Positions 9,649-19,000 of a stretch of 64,000 bases of DNA are shown here, piece after piece (position 1 is the stretch's first letter; each line of letters begins with the position of its first letter). The position numbers and the translations under genes are program-made. This DNA comes from Beijerinckiaceae bacterium. Its GTDB lineage: Bacteria > Pseudomonadota > Alphaproteobacteria > Rhizobiales > Beijerinckiaceae. The notes beneath the pieces are model-generated. The model saw only the letters and a list, made by a program, of their open reading frames with translations. It was not told the origin of the DNA and made no database searches. The stretch lies in contig CANBNG010000004.1 in the NCBI GenBank assembly GCA_947370975.1, forward strand, positions 62,001 through 126,000, read 5' to 3'.

Positions 9649-12600
9649 ATGATGTTCGTGCAACGCGAGTCGACACTCAACGAAAATGGCAAGCGTTATG
9701 GCATTGTCAAAATGGCGCGCATCGCCGAGAAAATTGGTGATACGAGTGGATATGTCCGCTTTTACAATAACGATGGCATAGAAATCGGATCCGGCGCCGC
9801 GCTCAGTTCCAGCGCGGCGGTAAAGCTCGAACAGGGGCAAACCTACAGCTACAAGGTCTTTGCCAGCAGCGCGTCGACTGTGTCGCTGAAACAGGATGAT
9901 ATCATCGTCGGCATTGCGGTCGCCACAGCAGGGCAATCCAACGCCGGTCGTCTGACCGGCGCCCCGATCGCTGTACCACAGACGATCGACGGTGTTTACG
10001 ACCTGGCCAAAGGCTCGGCAATTCTTGGCTCGGCGGGCTACACCATCATGGGAAGCCTCCTCAAGAAAATTCTGCACGAGAATGGCGAGGACGTTCCGAT
10101 CGGCTTTCTCGACATCGCCCAGGGTGGCACGTCCGTCGCCCACATCAACACTTCCATGGACACCTGGCAGCCGGATGCGCCTGCAACCAAAGACGGGAAG
10201 ACGGTCAATAATTTTTACAACAAGGCTTTCGAGGATCTCAACAGCAAAACCGGCGGGCGCGCGGAAGTCATCTTGTGGCTACAGGGAGAAAGCGATGCTC
10301 CGTACCTCGCCAAGGGTGAGGGAGCCTTGATCGAGAGGGAGCTGACCACGATCTGGGCAGGACTCGGGGCCGTTTCCGAACAGGGCGTGCTGATCCAGGG
10401 CATGGCGCAGGTTGACAGCGATCCGGCCTCGCACACAACGAGAACCCTAGATCAATCGCTGACTTTCATTTCAGACACGACCGAGTATCAGGCCTTTCAG
10501 GCCAATCTGGCCGCGCGTTTGGGCGTCTCATTCCTCTCGACACCCGGCGATATCGAAACTTACGATCTCTATCATTACACCCAGCCGACAGTCGCCTGGC
10601 TGGCGGCCGGCCTTGCCAAGAAGATCGCAGAGCAAATTCTTGGACATCCTGTCGCCGACCTGCGCCAGGAGGCCACCGGATCCTTCGTTGGCGGCGACGT
10701 GGAAAATTTCGTCCTCGGCATCGGCGGCGCCAACACGATGATCGGCGGGAGCGAACGAGATGTCTTCCGTGCAGCGGAGGGAGACGATTCCATTTCCGGT
10801 GGAGGCGGCAACGATTTGCTTTCGGGCGGAGGCGATGATGACACCGTCTTTGGAGGAGCAGGCGACGATAACGTTTTTGGTAATATCGGAAATGACGTGC
10901 TCTTTGGCGACGAGGGCGACGACCTCATTGAAGGCGGGTACGGCGACGACTCGATGCAGGGCGGCATAGGCGATGACACGATTAAGTGCGGCTATGGGGC
11001 CGACACGATCGATGGTGGCCTAGACACAGACACGATCGATTTCCTCAACGTAGCCGAGGGCGTGATCGTGAACCTCAAGGAGGGCTGGGGCACAATCTCC
11101 GGCTTATCGTCAAACGGGAGTCGCTACGCCAGTATCGAGAATGTCATTTGTGCAGCCGGGTCCGACACTGTCATAGGCTCCGACGCCGACAACGAGTTGC
11201 AACTTAGCACAGGCGATAATTACGTTCGCGCCCTTGCCGGCAATGACACGATCTTCGCGAGCGGGGGAAAAGACACCATCTACGCCGGCGTCGGCGACGA
11301 TATCATTTATGCGGGCGCTGGAGCTGACCTGATCGACGGTGGCGCGGGCTTTGACCGCCTCGACTACTCGGCATCCGCGGACAAGCTCACCATCAATCTG
11401 CAAAAGGGAACCGGCACAGGCGGATATGCCGCGGGTGACATAATTTCCGGCATTGAAGCCGTTTACGGGTCCAGCGTCGACGATTCCTTGGTGGGCGACG
11501 CCAAGGACAATCTGCTGTCCGGGAATGCAGGCGCAGACACGCTCAATGGCGGCGCGGGAGCCGATACGTTGATTGGCGGCAAGGATGGAGATCAGCTGAT
11601 TGGCGGCTCCGGCCGCGATATGGTCGATTACAACTTTTCTGGCTTAGGTGTGACGATCAACCTGAAGGCCGGAACCGCCAGCGGCGGCGATGCCGCCAAT
11701 GACGTCCTCTCGGGCATCGAGGACATAACGGGATCTAAAGCCAACGACAGTCTGACGGGAAGCGATGCGGCCAATCAGATCAACGGCAATGCGGGCAATG
11801 ACAACATACTGGGCCTGGGTGGAGCAGACCTGCTTTACGGCAATGCCGGCCAGGACACTATCGATGGCGGCCTGAGCGCAGATACGCTTTACGGCGGCGA
11901 TAACCCGGACCAGCTGTTTGGAAATGACGGCGATGACTCGCTCGTCGGCGACGCCGGCAACGATATAATCGATGGCGGCAACGGCAACGACATCATCCTT
12001 GGATTGGGCGATAATGACAAAATCACCGGCGGGATCGGCGATGATGTGATCGACGGCGGTGAAGGCAACGATACGATATTGGGCGAGAATGGCGCAGACC
12101 GCATTGTCGGCGGCATTGGAGATGACAATATCGACGGCGGCTCCGGTGACGACATCATCACCGGCGATGATGGCGCCAACAAGATTCTTGGCGGGGCCGG
12201 CAATGACGACATAACCGCAGGTCGTGGCGCCGATACTATTATCGGGGGCGCAGACATTGATTATGTGAATTATCTGTCGTCGAGCGTAGGCGTCACCGCC
12301 TATCTCTCCGGCCAGGCCGGCGTGGGCGGAGATGCTGCTGGCGACCTCTTGACGGAAGTCGAGAACCTCGTCGGATCGCTGCAGAACGATGTGCTCTTCG
12401 GCGATGCAGGCGCCAATATCCTGCGCGGCTATAACGGCAACGATTCACTGTCCGGCTACGCTGACGCCGATACGCTGATGGGTGGAGCGGGTGCAGACAC
12501 GCTGGAGGGTGGCCTCGGAGCCGATTCCCTGGTCGGCGGCGCGGGTGCAGACGTTTTCGTCTTCAAACTGTCTGAACTGTCGCGAAATGACGTGATTCAG

Positions 12601-12810
12601 GATTTCCAGAGCAGTGACATCATCAGAATAACAGGCGCTGCGAGCTTTGCCTTCGATCCCAACCCAAACCAGACGCCTGCGGTCGGGTTTGCGTCTTTCA
12701 AGGACGGCTACCTCTACATCAATACGAACGCTGGACCCGAGATCGAGGGGGCGATCAGATTGGCGGGGGGCATCACCCTGAACGCCGGGAATATTCAATT
12801 CACCGCATAG
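9649..12810 (+). CDS. RTX calcium-binding protein with N-terminal SGNH (sialate O-acetylesterase-like) domain
   Basis: The protein has 1053 residues. Residues about 85-335 resemble the SASA/CE6 branch of SGNH esterases: AGQSNAG with probable nucleophile Ser97, AQGGTS at 157-162, LQGESDA at 211-217, and D306-x-x-H309 as the likely catalytic Asp-His. Such enzymes remove acetyl groups from sugars. From about residue 345 to 990 come dozens of GGxGxDxxx nonapeptides, the calcium-binding beta-roll of type I secreted proteins, broken by non-repeat segments (for example VNLKEGWGT). The end, DVFVFKLSELSRNDVIQDF, resembles the serralysin-type C-terminal region. There is no Sec signal, as expected for type I export. 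No HlyB/HlyD genes are in the window; the nearest TolC homologue is at 56-57.5 kb. The true acyl substrate is unknown. Confidence 0.88.
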   Translation: MMFVQRESTLNENGKRYGIVKMARIAEKIGDTSGYVRFYNNDGIEIGSGAALSSSAAVKLEQGQTYSYKVFASSASTVSLKQDDIIVGIAVATAGQSNAGRLTGAPIAVPQTIDGVYDLAKGSAILGSAGYTIMGSLLKKILHENGEDVPIGFLDIAQGGTSVAHINTSMDTWQPDAPATKDGKTVNNFYNKAFEDLNSKTGGRAEVILWLQGESDAPYLAKGEGALIERELTTIWAGLGAVSEQGVLIQGMAQVDSDPASHTTRTLDQSLTFISDTTEYQAFQANLAARLGVSFLSTPGDIETYDLYHYTQPTVAWLAAGLAKKIAEQILGHPVADLRQEATGSFVGGDVENFVLGIGGANTMIGGSERDVFRAAEGDDSISGGGGNDLLSGGGDDDTVFGGAGDDNVFGNIGNDVLFGDEGDDLIEGGYGDDSMQGGIGDDTIKCGYGADTIDGGLDTDTIDFLNVAEGVIVNLKEGWGTISGLSSNGSRYASIENVICAAGSDTVIGSDADNELQLSTGDNYVRALAGNDTIFASGGKDTIYAGVGDDIIYAGAGADLIDGGAGFDRLDYSASADKLTINLQKGTGTGGYAAGDIISGIEAVYGSSVDDSLVGDAKDNLLSGNAGADTLNGGAGADTLIGGKDGDQLIGGSGRDMVDYNFSGLGVTINLKAGTASGGDAANDVLSGIEDITGSKANDSLTGSDAANQINGNAGNDNILGLGGADLLYGNAGQDTIDGGLSADTLYGGDNPDQLFGNDGDDSLVGDAGNDIIDGGNGNDIILGLGDNDKITGGIGDDVIDGGEGNDTILGENGADRIVGGIGDDNIDGGSGDDIITGDDGANKILGGAGNDDITAGRGADTIIGGADIDYVNYLSSSVGVTAYLSGQAGVGGDAAGDLLTEVENLVGSLQNDVLFGDAGANILRGYNGNDSLSGYADADTLMGGAGADTLEGGLGADSLVGGAGADVFVFKLSELSRNDVIQDFQSSDIIRITGAASFAFDPNPNQTPAVGFASFKDGYLYINTNAGPEIEGAIRLAGGITLNAGNIQFTA

Positions 12811-12834
12811 GCCGTGCGCATCGCGCAACGAAAG

Positions 12835-12875
12835 ACGGCGGGTGGGGCAATGCGCCCCGCCCGCCGTTTTTTTTT
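12835..12875 (+). terminator. Rho-independent terminator of the RTX gene
   Basis: A 14-base stem (ACGGCGGGTGGGGC with GCCCCGCCCGCCGT, one G-T wobble) closes on a short loop. It is followed by nine T residues at 12867-12875, starting 24 bases after the RTX stop codon. This is the strongest terminator in the window. Confidence 0.92.
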
Positions 12876-13008
12876 GTAGCGCCTCATGCTGACGTCTGCG
12901 TGCCGCATGAGTTGCAAATGGTCAGTCCCGCAGGCGCGTCAGACACGCGTTAGACCCCCATCCACTGGATGCGGAAACAGACTTTGATTCCGCGCGGCAG
13001 ACCTCCGA

Positions 13009-16000
13009 TCAGCCGCGCATGGCGAAGACTGAAACATCCATCGCCGTCGGCGGAATTGCCAGAACCGCGGCGATCAGGCTCTCGATCTGCGGATCAGCCT
13101 CGCGTCTGAGCAATTCAGCAAAGGATGGAGCGCTCGAAGGACTGGCGCCACGCGGCCCCGGCCCAACAACAATTTCTCCTGTGCTCGGATTCACCGTCAC
13201 AGGCAGAAGCACGCGCCCATTGTCCTCGTCAATCACCTCAACCATGAACGTGACGCGATTTTGGCCGCGCTTCACGAAAATGGACGAGCCAACTTGCGAT
13301 ACGGACTCGTCGCCCCCGATAATCCGGACATTGTTTCCAAGTTTCTGAGTGATGGCGCTGTCTAGCGCGGGCGCGGAAATCCGCACCTCCAGCACGGCCC
13401 CACGATCGATGGCTGAAAATTGTAAACTGCTTGCAAGAGAGGGGCTTTTGACAGACGCAGCCGAAGATGCGGATGCATCACCTGTGCGCTCCACCGGGGT
13501 GCTGCCAGTCACGTCGCCAGATGTCGCACCCACTGATGTCGGTACGGTGAAGGAGCTCCACACGCGGCCGCCGGCAATGACAGCAAATGGCGCGGCAGTG
13601 GCACTCCCGGTGGTTCGGCCCGCCTCCCCTGCCGCATCTCCGCTTACCGACATCTCCGGACTGGCAAGTTCAAGCGATGGCGGAGCGATTTGCTTTCCTT
13701 CGCTTGCACGCGGGTTGAGCGACGGCCTCTCGGTCTCGGATATAGAACCAAAAGGCGGGGCCGGCACCGCGGGCGCATTTTCAATCAAATCATTCAGGCT
13801 GACCTGATATGTGCGCTCCGACTTGTGCCCCACCGCATCCGTGGCGCGGATGGTGACCTGCCGGGATGGAGCCGTTTCGTAATCGAGCCTGGCCTTCATC
13901 GATGTCTTGAGCATACCGACGGCATCGACTTCAAAATCCTCGCCGCCGGAGACGATTGCATAGGAAACAGCGGTCAGGTCGCTGGCCGCAACCGAGCCGA
14001 CGCGCTCGCCACGCGCGTTCTCGTTCACACGCAGTTCGACCGTTGCAGTTTCGGGAAGATTTGGCGCATGCGTATCGACGATGAACCCACAGGTTGCCGT
14101 TGCGCTGCGTCCCGCCTCGTCGGTCAGCAAGAACGTGATCTCGTAGGCACCGTCCTCCAGGGCGTCGGCCAAAGCCAGACGCCACGCGCCGTCGCTGACG
14201 GAAACGTCCGTCTCGGTGAAGGAGGCAGGCGCTTCCAAGCCGCGCGCGCGCAGCTTGTAGCTCAAGACTGCACCCTCGGCTCCAGCGCCCTCGAACGTCG
14301 GGCTTGCAAGAGGCGTGAGGGCTGTCTTGCCCGCCTGCGCGCTGGAATCATCGATGCGCAGAAACACAATGGTGGGCGGGCTCGTATCCACGACGAGATT
14401 GCTCGTGACAGAAAACCGGTCGCCGGACCGGCTCGTCGCATCGGCGCGGATGAGATAGGTGCCGTCCGGCAAATCGAAGGTCGGTGTCAAGGACCAATAC
14501 CTTGCCTCACCTGTGCCCGAGAGCGCAGCTTCGCCAAGGCTGACCTCGCTCCCGCCATCGCGCAGCGCATGGATTTGGATGCGCGTGACGTTGGCGCCCG
14601 CGCTGCCCGACAAGACGGGTCGCGCGCTTTTCACATCAGGCCCGCCATCGAAACTGAGCGTGCCACCCTGGGGGTCAATCGTGTAGCTGGCGGATAGATC
14701 GCTCGCAGAAATCCTGGTGCCTGCCTTATCGACCAGATTTGAAAGCGCGCCCGCTGGTGCAAGCGCGAGCGTAACCTCGTCAGCAAAGCCTGCCGCAAAA
14801 TCGTCCACGCTCACCAACCAGACCGACGCGCCAGCCGTTGCATCCTGAGTGACCGAAATCCCTGCCGCGAGCCGCTTCCCGTCACTCGTGACGATGAAAT
14901 TGCTGCTCAGCACGTTGGGCAGATCTTCGCTGAAGGTCACCTTGTAAGTGACCGAAGCCGCGGAGACGAACTGGCTGGGCGTGCTCCGTTCGATCTTGCT
15001 GAGAACCGGCGCTTTCTGATCGATCACGTAATCGGCTGTTTTATCCGCGCCATCGACGGTACGCGAACCTATGGTTGCGCCTGCCGCCAGATGCAGCGCA
15101 AGCCCGCCATCGAACTGCGCATTATAAGCAACCGTGATCTTCCATTTGGTCGAGAGCGTTGCGCTTCCACCTGCAGGATCTGCAACGGCGGACAGGGTGC
15201 CGACGCGCGCACCTTTTGAGTCGACCGCCTCGAATTCCGAACCGGTGAGCCCGGCAACAGCCTGACTGAACGTCACGTTAAACGTGACGCTCGAGCCTGC
15301 CGCATAATGCGAGCCTGTTGCACGTTCAATCGCCTGCACTGCGAGAGCGGGCGCGGTGATGGTCGCTTTCTCGCCATTTGCCGCCAGCCTGTTCTGCGCG
15401 GCATCGACCACGCTGTCGACAACGCGAATATCGACCGAGCCCGCAAAGGATGCGCCCGGCACGAAGATCGCCGACGCACGCGCACCATTCGTTACCTTGC
15501 TGATCACCTGCCCGGCTGAAGCATTGCTCAGCGCGAGATCGAAGCCCGAAATATTTTCGGTGAATTCGACATCGATCTTGTACGTGCCATCGCCAAGCGC
15601 TGTGGCGACCAAAGATCCCGGCTTAATCGCCGGAGGCTGCCGGTCGATTGTGTAGCTCGCAGACAGATCGCTCGCAGCAACCCTGGTGCCTGCCTTATCG
15701 ACCAGATTTGACAGCGCGCCCGCTGGAGCGAGCGCGAGCGTTACCTCGCCTGCAAAGCCTGCCGCGAAATCGCTCACGCTCACCAACCAGACCGACGCGC
15801 CAGCTCTTGGATCCTGCGCAACGGAGATCCGTGCGGCGAGCAGTTGGCCATTGCTGGTGACGCTGAAATTGCTGCTCAGCACATTGGGCAGGTCTTCACT
15901 GAAGGTCACCTTGTAGGTGACAGAAGTTGCGGAAACGAACTGGCTCGCCGTACTGCGTTCGATTTTGCTGAGAACGGGGGCTTTCTGATCGATCACGTAA

Positions 16001-19000
16001 TCGGCTGTTTTATCCGCGCCATCGACGGTACGCGAATCGATGGTTGCGCCCGCCGCCAGATGCAGCGCAAGCGAGCCATCGAACTGCGCCCCATAAGCAA
16101 CCGTGATCTTCCATTTGGTCGAGAGCGTTGCGCTTCCACCTGCAGGATCGGCAACGGCAGACAAGGAGCCGACGCGCTCGCCCCTGGAATCCAGAGCCTC
16201 GAATTCAGACCCCGTGAGCCCGGAAACAGCCTGACTGAACGTCACGTTGAAGGTGACGCTCGAGCCTGCCGCATAATGCGAGCCTGTTGCACGTTCAATG
16301 GCCTGCACCGCGAGAGCGGACGCGGTGATGGTCGCTTTTTCGGCATTGGCTGCAAGCATGTTCTGCGCGGCATCGACCACGCTGTCGACGACGCGAATAT
16401 CGACCGAGCCCGCAAAGGATACGACCGGCATGAAGATCGCCGACGCACGCGCGCCATTCGTCACCTTGTTGATCACCTGCCCGGCTGAAGCATTGCTCAG
16501 TACGAGATCGAAACCGGAAATGCTTTCGGTGAATTCAACATCGATCCTGTACGTGCCATCGCCGAGCGCCGTAGCCACCAGCGATCCCGGCTTGATCGCC
16601 GGTGGCTGCCTGTCAATCGTGTAGCTCGATGACAGCGTGCTGGGTGCAAGATTATTGAACGCAGCGTCTTGCGCCGCCGAAGTGGACTTGAAACCAAGGG
16701 TCAATGCGCCTGACGCGCTGGCGTCGTAGCCGCTGACAGTAATTTCCCAGACGCTCGATGCGTCTTTCGCAGGAGTCACGGGGGTCGTAGCCCCGGGGTT
16801 GCGAAACGCACCCGGCGTGGTCATGACAGCGCTTGCGGAAGAAACGACCGCACCGGAAAGACCCGAGAGCGCAATCGCGTCGCCTGCATCCACGACATTA
16901 TCGGAGAAATAGACCCGAAACCGGACCGAGGAACCATTGGCCGCCGCGCCATCCAGTCGCTCGACTGCGACAACCGCTGGCGCCGTTCTGTCGAGCTTGC
17001 ATTGGAAAGCCGTCCAGATCGTAATATTGTTGGCGTCGACCGTCTTGACCCACACCGTTTCTTCGCCAGTGATGGTTACGTAGGGTAGCGCCGTCGTACT
17101 TGCGCCGACGTAGGTGGATGCAGAGCTTCCCGCTCCTATTGTCAACGCCTGACCAAACTGATTGTCGTTTGTCACAACCGGCGTGTCGTAGCTTATTCCC
17201 CTGAATTGCAGGTTCGGCGTAACAAGATTGTTCAAGTAACCAAATTTCGCGGCCTGTGTTCCGGCGGTGCCGAGTTTGAAACTGATAACATTGACGTCCG
17301 CACGCTGGTCCACCTTAAGGGCGTTGCCTGCAAGATCAGTCGTCGCGCCGGCCGCGACCCTCACATTCACAATACCGGTGGCCGCGCTGGTGGGGCGAAA
17401 CAGCGCCGTCACCGCGCTTGCCAGGTAATTGATGCTACCGTCAACCCATGTCCCGGACTCGGGGGGCAAAACGGAAAGCTGAGATAACGCGAACGTCCCT
17501 TCCTTGATTTTTTCATTGAAGGCAATCGTGACCAGGTAGTCGCCCGATGCCTGTTTGGTCACGAAGCCACCCGCGACAAAGGGCACGGTGCGATCGACGA
17601 GAACCTCGAAATATTGCTCTTTCTGGTTTCCGGCAGCATCGGTCGCGACCGTCTTGATCGTGTGCAGGCCAGCCAACAGAGACGCGGTCGACACGCTCCA
17701 GCTCTTGTTTGTGCTTCCCCCAACGAGACTGAGGCCACCGAGTGGCGACATGGTGCTTGCCGTGACGTCATAAGCCACGAGTGTGCTCGTGTCGGCAGCA
17801 ACTGTTCCGGCGAATGTGTCGCGGACAAAAGCGGAATCCAGCGTAACCGTCGGCGCTGTCTTGTCGATCAGAATGCTGTCTGTCACAAAGCCTGTCGAAG
17901 CAATATTTTTGCTGTTCACCGAGACAAACTTGAGTACGTGCACGCCCTCTGAGCGAAGCGAGAGATCGATGTTCAGCGACCAGTTTCCAAACTCGTTGAC
18001 AGATGCGCGCGCAATCAACGCATCGCCCAGAAAGACATTCACTTTCCCGTTCGCGGGCCCGGTGCCGGAATAGGACCGCAGTCCCGACGTCACGCCGGAA
18101 GCCGGAGTGGTCAAAGTTGGCGCAACGACGGGTTTCAATTCCGAGATCGTGAAGGCGACGATCTTGCCATCGTCGACGAGAGCGTTGCCGGCGCGATCGG
18201 TGACCCTACCGCTTACCTGCACGCTCGCCTGACCGAGGAAATCGTCAGCTGTAACGAGGGTGACGGTCGCATTCATCCCACTTAGGTCGAGCGTGAAACC
18301 AGTGAGTGTGCCGCCGACAGCAACAAGGCTGCTTGCGCTCAGGCCAGTCACCGCCTCGCTGAAAGACAGGTTGATCCTGTAATCACCCGTGCCGAGTCTC
18401 GACTGCGTCATTGTCACGGTCGGCGGGACAGCGTCCACGCGCATTGTGAGCGTCGTCGCGCCCTCGTTCCCTGCCGTATCCTTGGCCCTCACGACGAGCG
18501 TGTGATCCCCGTCTGTCCAGGCGGACGCGCTCGGGGGCAGATTCCAGGATTTCTTGGTCGTGCCCGCAATGGTCTCAAAAGATGTTGCCGAGCCTAAAAG
18601 CGTCTCGCTCGTGCCTTCCTTCAGATAAACGTCGACCCGCGCGGCGTCGTCATCCACGGTGCCGGAAATGGCCGGGTGCTGCGGCTCCGATCCCGCGTCG
18701 AGTGTAACGACAGGGCTGTGACGGTCGACGATGAAACCGAAAGTCTGGGAGGTCGGATTGCTGGTCGGCAGAGTTTTGGCCTCGACCCTGATCCACACTT
18801 CGCCCTCGGGTGGGCTCTCTGACGCACTCCACGACCAGATTTTCCTGCTGGCATCAACGGCGTTCGCCGTTCCCAATTTACTGCCGCCAGAGCCGTAAAC
18901 ATTCACCTCCGATACCGCATAGGTGAATTCAAATCTGAAATCTGGCTGCAGCGCGTTGGTACGAACGCTCGCCTGATCCGAGTAGCCCATATCAACCAAG

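Noticed and set aside
10780..12560. Short repeated DNA that could be taken for a CRISPR or satellite array
   Set aside because: The period is 27 bases and matches the coding GGxGxDxxx nonapeptides in frame, so it is protein repeat, not an RNA or DNA array.
12971..12993. GCGGAA / TTCCGC hairpin after the second giant gene
   Set aside because: Only 6 base pairs, an 11-base loop and no U-run on the minus strand, so not listed as a terminator.
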